From Sulfurovum sp. FS08-3 (GTDB lineage Bacteria; Campylobacterota; Campylobacteria; Campylobacterales; Sulfurovaceae), in contig JQIS01000031.1 in assembly GCA_000830175.1 (NCBI GenBank), forward strand, positions 47,589-111,588: a DNA stretch of 64,000 bases, in the 5' to 3' direction. The notes under the pieces were generated by a model, which worked only from the letters and a program-made list of their open reading frames with translations, did no database searches and was not told the DNA's origin. A program made the translations under genes and the position numbers. This document shows, piece by piece, positions 15,461 to 23,929 of this stretch; position 1 is the first letter of the stretch; each line of letters opens with the position of its first letter.

Positions 15461-16854
15461 CACAAAACCATCTCATTGATTTCATCGGTTCGTTCAAGAA
15501 GCTCATCTAAAATATCATCAAAGTTGTCATTGGCAATACCGTACTTATCAACGGTAAGCTCTTGTACTTCAATTGTTTTATCTTCAATATCTCTAAATAG
15601 ATACGCCGATACATCATTAGCTGAGATAACCGTATCTTCATCCAACCCGTATCGCTCTAAATAGGCTTGTTTTTTTTCATCTGTGGCATTAGAGAGCTTG
15701 ATGCAGTTGCTAATCTCATTAAGGATATAGTCACTGTGTGTGGTAATGAGTACCTTTGCTCCTGCGTTGGAGAGCATTACTAGAAGTCTTGCCATCTCTA
15801 TTTGAGCTTTGGGGTGTAGATGAGCTTCGGGTTCTTCGATGACGAGTAATTTATCTTTTAGTGTTGAAAAATGTTTGAGAAAAATAACAAGAGGCAATAA
15901 CTCTACACTAGCCGAAGAACTAAGATGTAAATCTAATTTTTGATTGTTAGTTGTTTCAAGATAAAATTTTGTATAACTATGTGTAGTTTGCTCCTCAATG
16001 ATTTTACCCTTAATAATTCTTGTTTCAATAAATTTATAAAATTTGACTATGTTGTCATCTTTAAATTTTTTCTTTTTTTTATCATCATCAAAAATTCCTG
16101 ATCTAATATCGGAAAAATTCGAGAGAAAATCAATCATAGGTTCAGTCATTTGAGTTGTTGTTGATTTATTACTAAATTGACCACGCATTACTCCAGATAC
16201 AATCTCATCAAAAGCTAAGACAAATCCTGTCCTTGAGGCTGGAAAATAAAACTCTTGTACTACATGGCGATGCTTGTCAAAGAGAAAAAATATAGAGAAA
16301 AATATTTCTTCTAATAATAAAACTGTATCATCCTCTTTTTTATGACTATTAATTTCAAATTTATCATCTTTAAAAAAAGTAGAAAAATGATCAAAAAAAA
16401 TATTTTCAATAACTGTTTGATTGATATTAAAACTTTGATTGATTAATTTTAAAAAAATATGCTTAAAAATAAAATCTATAATATTTTGAATAACTCTTGA
16501 TATATCAATAGAGGAAAAATCAAAAATAACTTTGCGTCTATTAATAAAATGATCGTAATTTGAAAGTTGAATTTTATCTTTTGTAGTACTTACAGTAAAA
16601 TTTATAGTTGCTAAAAGTTGCATATCTTTTTGAGCAACTTCTGATTGTAAATATTGATTAAAGAACTTATGGTAATACTTGAATGTTTCAGGAACACTCA
16701 TATGAAAATCATTAGACAAAACCTTATTCACCATATAAACAGTATGAGCCATATAACTTTTATTGGTACTGTTTTTACCCACAAAAATAGTGAGGTTTTT
16801 TACTTCAATCGTCGCCTCTTCTATTTTGGCTAATTGCTCAACTTTTAGCTTCAT
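15460..16854 (-). CDS. AAA15-type ATPase (SMC/OLD-like), putative defence protein
   Basis: 464 residues. An ABC/SMC-like head is split by a large insert: Walker A at residues about 24-35 (TIFVGKNSTNKSY), and far downstream the SSSASVELLPLV signature-like helix, Walker B LLVIEEPEAHLHPKAQ near 335-345 and the switch ITTHSDYILNEIS. This is the AAA15 (DUF2813/OLD N-terminal) architecture used in many phage-defence systems. The P-loop has Asn where the invariant Gly of GKS is expected. No nuclease domain is fused; the neighbouring upstream gene encodes a PD-(D/E)XK nuclease 50 bp away. Its low-GC middle section (about 16000-16600) differs from the housekeeping genes and suggests transfer. Confidence 0.75.
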   Translation of the reverse strand: MKLKVEQLAKIEEATIEVKNLTIFVGKNSTNKSYMAHTVYMVNKVLSNDFHMSVPETFKYYHKFFNQYLQSEVAQKDMQLLATINFTVSTTKDKIQLSNYDHFINRRKVIFDFSSIDISRVIQNIIDFIFKHIFLKLINQSFNINQTVIENIFFDHFSTFFKDDKFEINSHKKEDDTVLLLEEIFFSIFFLFDKHRHVVQEFYFPASRTGFVLAFDEIVSGVMRGQFSNKSTTTQMTEPMIDFLSNFSDIRSGIFDDDKKKKKFKDDNIVKFYKFIETRIIKGKIIEEQTTHSYTKFYLETTNNQKLDLHLSSSASVELLPLVIFLKHFSTLKDKLLVIEEPEAHLHPKAQIEMARLLVMLSNAGAKVLITTHSDYILNEISNCIKLSNATDEKKQAYLERYGLDEDTVISANDVSAYLFRDIEDKTIEVQELTVDKYGIANDNFDDILDELLERTDEINEMVL

Positions 16855-16903
16855 ACTGTTTCTAATCCTATTTTCTTAAGTAGTGTAATTATACCCATTT
16901 TTA

Positions 16904-17770
16904 TTAATAGGTCTGAATATCAAACTTCAACAACATTTTAGGCAATACATCATCGAGATTGAGTACATCTTCATCGCTTAGTTCAATCAAATTAAAGTTG
17001 TATTTTTCATAAATAGCTTGTTTGGTCTTTTTTCTTTGGAGGTATTTTGCATCATTTTCATAGCCCCAATACTCAATATAGACTTTGCCACTAGGGAGGT
17101 AAAAATCGCAATAGACCTCCTCTTCGATGGGGAGTTTTCGCTCATACGCATGGACGATTTCAGCCATATAGAGCCAGTTATCTATGAGCATCTCGGCTTT
17201 GGAGCGGACATAGTGTCCATCGGTGGCTCGAAAGTTGGCTTCAAATTTGTTTCTAAAGTTGTTTCCTTTTTGGATTTCATCTTGCGTATCGTCGCCTTTG
17301 ATTTCACGGATGGTCTTTGTTAGGGCATCATGGTTTACAATCGTTTCACTCCATACCACATAAGGAACGCCCGTTTGATGATGCTCTTTTTCAATCCCGC
17401 CTACACTGCTCCCAAGTTTGGTAATTTTCCAACCCTTAAGAGCTTTTTTAATAATCCCTATTTCATTGAGAATGGTATTGATACGTCGCGAAGAGAGTTC
17501 AAAATGTTTACCTATATCGGTAGAGGTGAGATGTTTGCTACTCTCTTTTGTACTCTCAATTTGCATACCCTCTAGCCATGCAATATACTCTATTGTTTCA
17601 TTGTTTTTAGTGAAGCTTTTGTACTCTCCACCGACTGCTTTCCCCTGCTGGGTCAATACCCATTTGTTCTCCTCATTGACTAGAAGTCCAAGTTTTGATA
17701 ATTGAGTAAAAAGTTCATTGAGTGAGATATTGTGTGCTTTAGCCAAAGCAGTAGTGGAGATTTTTTTCAT
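16904..17770 (-). CDS. Winged-helix PD-(D/E)XK nuclease-like protein
   Basis: 288 residues. Two winged-helix units come first (residues 1-50, starting TTALAKAHNISLNELFTQLS, and about 78-130, HLTSTDIGKHFELSSRRINT), each ending in a G-rich wing with GG. The C-terminal domain (about 190-280) reads RSKAEMLIDNWL...CDFYLPSGKVYIEYWGY, i.e. the E, D and ExW/K positions of a restriction-endonuclease-like fold, as in DUF559/Vsr-like nucleases. It probably binds and cuts DNA. First gene of a two- or three-gene islet with the AAA15 ATPase. Could also be a phage-repressor-like regulator that has kept a nuclease fold. Confidence 0.65.
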   Translation of the reverse strand: MKKISTTALAKAHNISLNELFTQLSKLGLLVNEENKWVLTQQGKAVGGEYKSFTKNNETIEYIAWLEGMQIESTKESSKHLTSTDIGKHFELSSRRINTILNEIGIIKKALKGWKITKLGSSVGGIEKEHHQTGVPYVVWSETIVNHDALTKTIREIKGDDTQDEIQKGNNFRNKFEANFRATDGHYVRSKAEMLIDNWLYMAEIVHAYERKLPIEEEVYCDFYLPSGKVYIEYWGYENDAKYLQRKKTKQAIYEKYNFNLIELSDEDVLNLDDVLPKMLLKFDIQTY

Positions 17771-17867
17771 GATAGTAAGACCTTATAAATGTGTTGTTAG
17801 AGTTCATTCACCCCAAACTTAAAGAGTGCGAGATAACCTAGAAGCGGTGCTAAGGCTTCGTATATTG

Positions 17868-17885
17868 ACGGGACTAAAGTCCCGT
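17868..17885. terminator. Hairpin after argG
   Basis: ACGGGACT-AA-AGTCCCGT, a perfect 8-bp stem followed by TTT, lies 30 bp beyond the argG stop and 98 bp upstream of the nuclease gene. It is a plausible terminator in the gap between the two minus-strand units, although its T-run is on the plus-strand side. Confidence 0.4.
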
Positions 17886-17914
17886 TTCCACAGCTTAGAG
17901 CAAAAAGAGAAACA

Positions 17915-19171
17915 CTATCTTTTATTATGCACATCCCCTGCAATCATCATGCGTAAGGCGTTGAGTTTGATAAAGCCCTCGGCGTCGCTTTGGTCATAGA
18001 CTTCATCCTCTTCAAAGGTTGAGTGAGCTACGCTAAAGAGACTCATAGGAGAGGTGCGTCCTACTACCATGACATTGCCTTTGTAGAGTTTGAGCTTGAC
18101 ATCGCCCTCGACAAATTTTTGCGTTGCATCGATAGCGGCTTGCAGCATTTGGCGTTCGGGTGACCACCAGTAGCCTTGATAGATGAGTTTGGCGTAGCGT
18201 GGCATGAGTTCATCTTTGAGGTGTGCCGCTTCTCTATCCAAACAAATCGATTCAATGGCTCGGTGGGCTTTGAGCATAATCGTTCCCCCTGGAGTCTCGT
18301 AGCACCCTCGTGCTTTCATCCCTACATAGCGGTTTTCGACAATATCGACTCGCCCGATACCGTGTTTGTTGCCGTATTGATTCAATGTTTCAAGGATGGT
18401 TGCTGGAGACATCGCTTCGCCGTTGATAGCTATAGGGTCGCCCTCTTTGTAGCTAATGGTGATATACTCAGGCTCATCGGGAGCATTTTGAGGTGATGTT
18501 GTCCAAAGCCACATTCCCTCTTCAGGTTCGGCATTGGGGTCTTCTAGCAAAAGTCCCTCATAAGAGATATGAAGCAAGTTAGCATCCATTGAATAGGGGC
18601 TTATTTTGGGGTTGCCATTCTCATCGACGTGTTTTTGTGCAATCTCAATCCCGTGTTCTTTGGCATAGGCTAGAAGCTTTTCACGAGAGTTGAGATCCCA
18701 CTCTCTCCATGGAGCAATGACGGTAATATCGGGTTTGAGTGCAAGGTAACCTAGCTCAAATCGTACTTGATCGTTTCCTTTGCCCGTTGCCCCGTGGCTC
18801 ACCGCATCAGCTCCCATTTGGTTGGCGATTTCGATTTGCTTTTTGGCAATCAATGGACGAGCGATAGAGGTACCCAATAGATACTCTCCCTCATAAATGG
18901 CATTGGCTCTAAACATCGGGAAGACAAAATCCCGCACAAACTCCTCTTTGATATCAAGTACAAAGATATTTTCAGGTTTGATACCCATTGCTAGGGCTTT
19001 TTGACGTGCAGGTTCAACCTCTTCGCCTTGTCCCAAATCAGCGGTAAAGGTAATCACTTCTGCTTTGTACTCATCTTGAAGCCACTTTAAAATAATACTC
19101 GTATCAAGCCCACCCGAATAGGCCAATACGACCTTTTTGACTGAATCTTTTTTTGCATCTTTTTTTGACAT
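17915..19171 (-). CDS. argG: Argininosuccinate synthase
   Basis: 418 residues from ATG 19171 behind AAAAAGG; a longer frame to 19240 is less likely. ATP pyrophosphatase motif AYSGGLDTS near residue 17, [15 protein letters not shown] and [15 protein letters not shown] are diagnostic. It joins citrulline and aspartate in arginine biosynthesis. It stands alone, divergent from the Cys-rich small-domain gene. Length is slightly above the usual 400 because of a Lys-rich N-terminal tail ([13 protein letters not shown]). Confidence 0.97.
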   Translation of the reverse strand: MSKKDAKKDSVKKVVLAYSGGLDTSIILKWLQDEYKAEVITFTADLGQGEEVEPARQKALAMGIKPENIFVLDIKEEFVRDFVFPMFRANAIYEGEYLLGTSIARPLIAKKQIEIANQMGADAVSHGATGKGNDQVRFELGYLALKPDITVIAPWREWDLNSREKLLAYAKEHGIEIAQKHVDENGNPKISPYSMDANLLHISYEGLLLEDPNAEPEEGMWLWTTSPQNAPDEPEYITISYKEGDPIAINGEAMSPATILETLNQYGNKHGIGRVDIVENRYVGMKARGCYETPGGTIMLKAHRAIESICLDREAAHLKDELMPRYAKLIYQGYWWSPERQMLQAAIDATQKFVEGDVKLKLYKGNVMVVGRTSPMSLFSVAHSTFEEDEVYDQSDAEGFIKLNALRMMIAGDVHNKR

Positions 19172-19229
19172 AATGGTGCCTTTTTTATAAAAATTTAAGT
19201 AGAATATTTTATCATAATTAGGATTAGAT

Positions 19230-19613
19230 GTGCAATACAAAGCGTGGTTTGAAGAACATCAACACAAACATCAAAACATTGTAGCAAAATTGGTGCATAG
19301 AAGCGTGGATGAGGTGATTGGCTATTTTGATTATGAGAATATGCGTATCCATGAGAGCGATTTTTGTCCGCTTTATGCACAAAACGTCAAATGCCACCAA
19401 ATAGAGTCTTTAAATTGTTACTTCTGTGCTTGTCCCCATTTTGTTTTTGATGACGGTGGTTTGGAGAGAGTAGGGGGAAAGATACGCTACTCAGGGTGTG
19501 CTATTGAGTCCAAAGAGGGAAGAGAGTATATTTATGGCAACGCTATTCATCAAGATTGCACCCATTGCACACTGCCTCATAGCAAAGCTTATGTTGCAAA
19601 GTGGGGACGATAA
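19230..19613 (+). CDS. Cysteine-rich small-domain protein
   Basis: 127 residues with eight conserved-looking Cys in pairs: [29 protein letters not shown], and [14 protein letters not shown]. This pattern matches the Cys_rich_small family (PF04071 type), probably a zinc- or Fe-S-binding domain of unknown role found in Campylobacterota, archaea and some cobalamin loci. The start is GTG 19230, six bases after AGGA. Its last 71 bp overlap the convergent DUF429 gene, which is unusual. Confidence 0.75.
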   Translation: MQYKAWFEEHQHKHQNIVAKLVHRSVDEVIGYFDYENMRIHESDFCPLYAQNVKCHQIESLNCYFCACPHFVFDDGGLERVGGKIRYSGCAIESKEGREYIYGNAIHQDCTHCTLPHSKAYVAKWGR

Positions 19614-20250
19614 GTAAACCCTCGTTTTCATTCCCAAAACTTTTGTAGCCAAAGTGCTTAGCGTGATAGAGTGTGTAGGCACATGCAATGGAGTCCAAAT
19701 AGTCTTCGTAATATTTGAGCGTTTTGAGAGTGGAGCTATCCCATAAGCTTTCGTTGATTCTCTCTACAACACGATGCAAAAATTGTGAATAGATTTGCAA
19801 TTGTTCGATATAAAAAGCTTTATTGCGTCCCTTTTTGTATTTATAGGGGAGTACTTTGCCGTTGTTAAAAAGATTTAAGATGGTAGCATGGGGATAGACC
19901 TCTACGAGTTTATAGTTAGGCATACTTCTTGAAATCTCTTCGCCCACAATAGCTCCGTAGCTTTTGAGCAAAAGATTACGATTGATGGGATAGACTCCTA
20001 GCTTGTATCGTCCATACTCTCGCAAAAACTCCACTTCAGCCATTCGATTACCTGTTTCGTTATGGACAATGAGCGGAGCATCTATACTGATAATAGCTTT
20101 TTGGGCATCGATGGTACTATCTAAAAAAGGTTTTATTTCCATTAGAGCCAAATACTCTTGATGAATAATCCCAGCATGGTTATCCAATATAACCGTAAAG
20201 CTACGATTATCAAGCTTCCAACCCAAATCGATACCTACAAAATACTCCAT
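19543..20250 (-). CDS. DUF429-family protein (RNase H-like fold)
   Basis: 235 residues with MEYFVGIDLGWK at the N-terminus and SIDAPLIVHNETGNRMAE and YYEDYLDSIACAYTLYHAK later, giving the acidic residues of the predicted RNase H-like nuclease family DUF429. No characterised reaction is known to me. It converges on and overlaps the Cys-rich gene by 71 bp and is divergent from truD. Single-gene unit. Confidence 0.8.
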   Translation of the reverse strand: MEYFVGIDLGWKLDNRSFTVILDNHAGIIHQEYLALMEIKPFLDSTIDAQKAIISIDAPLIVHNETGNRMAEVEFLREYGRYKLGVYPINRNLLLKSYGAIVGEEISRSMPNYKLVEVYPHATILNLFNNGKVLPYKYKKGRNKAFYIEQLQIYSQFLHRVVERINESLWDSSTLKTLKYYEDYLDSIACAYTLYHAKHFGYKSFGNENEGLLIVPTLQHKLCYEAVCNGCNLDE

Positions 20251-20287
20251 TGAGTTTAATAATGAGAGAATGGTAGCTCCTTTTTGC

Positions 20288-20293
20288 TATAAT
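20288..20293 (+). promoter_or_regulatory. -10 box of truD promoter
   Basis: TATAAT in TTTTTGCTATAAT, 20 bp before ATG 20314, implies a leader of about 14 nt that still contains an AAAGG ribosome site (20306-20310). The -35 is not clear. Confidence 0.55.
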
Positions 20294-20313
20294 TGTATCA
20301 AAAAAAGGTTTCC

Positions 20314-21390
20314 ATGCAACAAGAAACAAATAATTGGCTCTATCCTTTGAATGTCCAAAATGATTTTCACTTCAACTCCAGTGCAAGAGATTTTACAGTT
20401 GAAGAGATTGCACTCTACGACTTTAGCGGTGAGGGGGAGCATCTCATTCTCAAAATTCGCAAAAAAGATATGACGACATGGGAGATGCTTGATGTTTTGG
20501 CATCGCATTTGGGTATCAAAAAGCGTGATATTGGCTATGCGGGACTCAAAGATAAAAACGCTATGACGATTCAGCACCTCTCTATTTTAAAAAAACACCA
20601 AGAGCAACTTGAAAGCTTCGAGCATCCTCAAATCAAAGTACTCCAAACCTTTGTACACAACAATAAAATCCGCTTAGGACACCTCAAAGGAAACCGTTTT
20701 CATATTCGTCTCAAAAAAGTATTGGGGGTGCAAAAAGACAAAATAGAATCAAGCCTTAAGTGGATTGCAACCTTTGGTGTACCCAATTACTTTGGCATTC
20801 AACGCTTTGGCAACAGCGGACAAAACTGGGAAGATGGCAAAGCGATACTGGAGGGAAAACTCAAAATTCGTGATAAGACTAAGCGAGAGTTTTTGATAAA
20901 TGCCTATCAAAGCTATCTTTTTAACCATTGGCTTTCCAAACGCATTGAGCTTTCGCTTTTGCTTGAAAAGTTTACGCAAGAGGAGGTGGAACAAATTATG
21001 AATCTTGAAAAAGGCTCTTTGGAACATACCAAAAAACAGCCTCACTTTTTCAAACTTTTGAGGGGTGAATTGATGATGCATTATCCCCATGGCAGACTCT
21101 TTGAGCTTGAGGATTTGGAAAATGAAGCCAAACGTTTTATGGATCGTGACATAGCCCCCACGGGATTGCTAAGCGGTGAAAAGTCCAATCGAAGCACAGG
21201 GTTGGCAAAAGAGTTTGAGGCTTCTTACGACCATGCGTTGCAAACCCAAGGGGGACGACGCTACGCATGGATTTTTGTCGATGAAATTGAGGGAAAACAT
21301 ATCGAGGAGAAGGCACACTATGAGCTTAGTTTTGTACTGCCCAAAGGAAGCTATGCCACTAATGTGTTGGATGTGCTTAGAGGGAAATAA
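20314..21390 (+). CDS. truD: tRNA pseudouridine(13) synthase TruD
   Basis: 358 residues from ATG 20314. Catalytic Asp is in GYAGLKDKNAMTIQHLS near residue 80; GNRFHIRLKK, NYFGIQRFGNSGQNWEDG and FLINAYQSYLFNHWLS are TruD signature blocks. It isomerises U13 of tRNA-Glu. Complete length for the bacterial family. Upstream in-frame codons to 20293 lie within the promoter and are not used. Confidence 0.95.
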   Translation: MQQETNNWLYPLNVQNDFHFNSSARDFTVEEIALYDFSGEGEHLILKIRKKDMTTWEMLDVLASHLGIKKRDIGYAGLKDKNAMTIQHLSILKKHQEQLESFEHPQIKVLQTFVHNNKIRLGHLKGNRFHIRLKKVLGVQKDKIESSLKWIATFGVPNYFGIQRFGNSGQNWEDGKAILEGKLKIRDKTKREFLINAYQSYLFNHWLSKRIELSLLLEKFTQEEVEQIMNLEKGSLEHTKKQPHFFKLLRGELMMHYPHGRLFELEDLENEAKRFMDRDIAPTGLLSGEKSNRSTGLAKEFEASYDHALQTQGGRRYAWIFVDEIEGKHIEEKAHYELSFVLPKGSYATNVLDVLRGK

Positions 21391-21459
21391 TCAAGAGCCA
21401 TGGAAAGTATCTTTTGTCACAACATAGGGTCATTGGAGTAGATTTTGGCAATGGCGGAT

Positions 21460-22023
21460 TTAGAGGGGTCTTTGTAGAAGAGTGTTGATGCGATTGTTGA
21501 GCTGACGGTCAAGATGCTTGGAAGCGATATAATCAGAGCCAAAAATGAGTTCTTTTCCGTAAGGGTAGGGCATTTTTTCTCGTTGCTCTTTGGGCAACAA
21601 GAGATACTCTTTTTGAATCTGCTCTATTTTGGCTCGATAGGGTACTTTTCGACTTGCTACATAACCAATAACATTTTTGGTTTCATTAAATTTGGGTTGT
21701 ACCCATACGATTGCCCAGTAGTAACGTCCATCTTTAGTCATATTTTTAAGGTATCCTCGCCAAATTCTATTGGCCTTGATAATCTTCCACATATTTTCAA
21801 AGAGGGCTGATGGCATATCGGGGTGACGATTTATGGAGTGGGGCATACCTATAAGCTCTTTTTTACTGTATCCTGAAAATCCCAAAAAATGCTTATTAGC
21901 ATAGGTGATAATACCCTCAAGATCGGTTTCGGTAATCATAATACCCCCATCAAAAACAACTTCTATATTGACGGGAGAAGCTTTGAGCATCTTGTGTTGC
22001 GTGATAGTATTGATAACGGTCAC
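21460..22023 (-). CDS. Aer-like PAS-domain protein
   Basis: 187 residues holding one PAS domain (about 25-130; ITETDLEGIITYANKHFLGFSGYSKKELIGMPHSINRHPDMP) with the Aer-type RHPDMP and WVQPKFNETKNVIGYVASRK segments that bind FAD or haem in relatives. There is no transmembrane or output domain, so it is likely a soluble redox sensor that passes its signal to a separate chemotaxis or kinase protein. GTG start 12 bp after pckA on the same strand, so probably co-transcribed with it. Confidence 0.85.
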   Translation of the reverse strand: MTVINTITQHKMLKASPVNIEVVFDGGIMITETDLEGIITYANKHFLGFSGYSKKELIGMPHSINRHPDMPSALFENMWKIIKANRIWRGYLKNMTKDGRYYWAIVWVQPKFNETKNVIGYVASRKVPYRAKIEQIQKEYLLLPKEQREKMPYPYGKELIFGSDYIASKHLDRQLNNRINTLLQRPL

Positions 22024-22034
22024 GTCAAGATACC

Positions 22035-23627
22035 TTAGACAACGATAGGTCCAGCACTGTAAAGGTCAAATTCGCTTCCTGTGTCTTGGTAGCGTTTGAA
22101 GTTCTCTTGGAACATTTTGGCCAACTCTTTGAGTGTTTTATCATACTCCTCTTTAACATCCCATGTATTTCTAGGGTTTAAGATATTGTAGTCTTTGACA
22201 CCTTTGAGCAATTTAGGGATAGCCAAATTGAAGACATCAAGCGTTTCAAATTCAGAGTTGTTGATCGAACCACTTAAGATTCCCTCAATACAAGCACGGG
22301 TATCTTTGATGCTCATACGCTTACCAATGCCGTATTTTCCACCCGTCCAGCCTGTATTAACCAAATAAACATTGACATGATGCTCATCAATCTTGTCGCC
22401 CAATAGTTTAGCATAGACTGTTGGATGCAATGGCAAAAATGCCTCCCCAAAACAAGCACTAAAGGTTGCTACGGGTTCAGTAATGCCTCTTTCAGTTCCT
22501 GCAACTTTTGCTGTATAGCCACTAAGGAAGTAGTACATCGCTTGTTGTTTGGTGAGTCTGCTTACAGGTGGCAATACACCAAAGGCATCGGCTGTAAGAA
22601 AGATGATATTTTGAGGATGTCCCGCTTGAAGCCCTTTTTGATAATTTTTGATATGCCCAATAGGGTAAGATACTCGTGTATTTTCGGTCTTGCTGTTGTC
22701 GGTATAATCAACATTTCCAACGGCATCAATGACAACATTTTCAAGGAGTGCATTTTTTTTGATAGCTCTAAAGATTTCGGGTTCACTTGCTTCATCAAGT
22801 TCAATAACTTTGGCATAGCATCCGCCTTCAAAGTTAAATACACCCTCTTCGTCCCATCCGTGTTCATCATCTCCAATCAAGGCTCTATTGGGGTCGGTTG
22901 AGAGGGTTGTTTTGCCTGTGCCGCTTAGACCAAAGAAGAGACATACATCGCCCTCTTTGCCAACATTGGCCGAACAGTGCATAGGCAGTCGCCCTTCAAG
23001 CGGTAGCCAATAGTTCATCATCGAAAAGATACCCTTTTTCATCTCTCCGCCATACCACGTTCCACCAATGATTGAGGTGTTGTTTTCTATATCAAAGATG
23101 ACAAAAACATCGGAATGGAGACCGTGTTTTTGATAATTTTTATTGGTAGCTTTACAAGCATTATAGACCGTAAAGTCTGGTTCAAAATCCAACAGTTCCT
23201 CTTTGGTAGGGCGGATAAACATATTGGTCACAAAGTGTGCTTGCCATGCTATTTCGGAGACAAATCGCACCTTGCGACGACTGTTGGGGCTTGAACCACA
23301 AAAAGCATCAACAATATAGATATCTTTATTGGAAAGTTGCTCAAGGCTAAGGGCTAGAAGCTCATCATAAATCTCTTTATCAATCAATCGATTAACGTCC
23401 CCCAAAGCAAGGTGCTTTCGAGCAGTGGGTTGGTCAACAAAATATTTATCTTTGGGACTTCGACCTGTAAAGATACCTGTGTCACATATTGCAGCACCCG
23501 AAGTAGAGAGTTGGCACTCTCCTTTATTTATCTCATGAGCTTGTAGCTCACTGTAGTTAAGATTGTAATAGACTTCTCCAATATTTTTAAGTCCTAGCTT
23601 ATCAAGACCTTTAGGTATTCTTTTCAT
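22035..23627 (-). CDS. pckA: Phosphoenolpyruvate carboxykinase (ATP)
   Basis: 530 residues from ATG 23627; the open frame continues to 23669 through the oadB remnant spacer but [15 protein letters not shown] is the family start. [13 protein letters not shown] is the kinase P-loop and IGDDEHGW follows it. Interconverts oxaloacetate and PEP; in chemolithoautotrophs using the reductive TCA cycle it is part of carbon distribution. Followed by a PAS gene. The gene upstream is only a remnant of oadB, so pckA appears to be read from a promoter at the deletion junction (about 23780). Confidence 0.97.
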   Translation of the reverse strand: MKRIPKGLDKLGLKNIGEVYYNLNYSELQAHEINKGECQLSTSGAAICDTGIFTGRSPKDKYFVDQPTARKHLALGDVNRLIDKEIYDELLALSLEQLSNKDIYIVDAFCGSSPNSRRKVRFVSEIAWQAHFVTNMFIRPTKEELLDFEPDFTVYNACKATNKNYQKHGLHSDVFVIFDIENNTSIIGGTWYGGEMKKGIFSMMNYWLPLEGRLPMHCSANVGKEGDVCLFFGLSGTGKTTLSTDPNRALIGDDEHGWDEEGVFNFEGGCYAKVIELDEASEPEIFRAIKKNALLENVVIDAVGNVDYTDNSKTENTRVSYPIGHIKNYQKGLQAGHPQNIIFLTADAFGVLPPVSRLTKQQAMYYFLSGYTAKVAGTERGITEPVATFSACFGEAFLPLHPTVYAKLLGDKIDEHHVNVYLVNTGWTGGKYGIGKRMSIKDTRACIEGILSGSINNSEFETLDVFNLAIPKLLKGVKDYNILNPRNTWDVKEEYDKTLKELAKMFQENFKRYQDTGSEFDLYSAGPIVV

Positions 23628-23643
23628 TGTAAACTTCTTTATT

Positions 23644-23769
23644 TTAATTAAAAATAGATAGCAACACACCTGCTGCTACGGCAGAGCCGATAACTCCTGC
23701 CACATTGGGTCCCATTGCGTGCATCAACAAGACATTGCCTGGTCTAGCTTCGTCATTTACTGGTTCCAT
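23644..23769 (-). pseudogene. oadB: C-terminal remnant of oadB (decarboxylase beta subunit)
   Basis: 41 codons ending in [30 protein letters not shown] and a TAA 16 bp before the pckA start. This is the conserved last segment of the sodium-pumping oxaloacetate decarboxylase beta subunit (about 430 residues in full). An in-frame TAA precedes the ATG, so nothing upstream can be translated with it. oadB next to pckA is a known arrangement in Campylobacterota. The missing 90 per cent ends close to a 25-nt repeat at 23791-23815. Confidence 0.8.
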
Positions 23770-23776
23770 GGGTTAC

Positions 23777-23785
23777 ATTATAGCA
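23777..23785 (-). promoter_or_regulatory. Extended -10 promoter at the oadB deletion junction
   Basis: On the minus strand the sequence reads ATGCTATAATG: a TGC extension and a perfect TATAAT, no good -35. It would start transcription about 140 nt before pckA, through the oadB remnant. Confidence 0.5.
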
Positions 23786-23790
23786 TATTT

Positions 23791-23815
23791 AGGAGGAGCT
23801 AACCGACTAGCCTGT
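23791..23815 (+). repeat. REP-like 25-nt repeat, third copy
   Basis: Identical to the outer 25 nt of the palindrome arms at 6374-6398 and 6473-6497 except one base (GATTAG becomes GACTAG). The core GCTA-ACCGAC-TAGC can form a small hairpin. It sits beside the 5' break of the oadB remnant. Confidence 0.7.
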
Positions 23816-23869
23816 ATCAGAAATATAAATACTAATAGAAAAATTCCAAATCCCACGGATTACCCTTTT

Positions 23870-23886
23870 GGTGGGTTTTACCCACC
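23870..23886. terminator. Hairpin between glmS and the repeat
   Basis: GGTGGGT-TTT-ACCCACC, a perfect 7-bp stem 44 bp beyond the glmS stop. No T-run follows, so it is only a possible terminator or a small repeat. Confidence 0.35.
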
Positions 23887-23929
23887 CTGCCACTTAAAAG
23901 CATTTTTAGACTCCACAAAATATCTTTGA

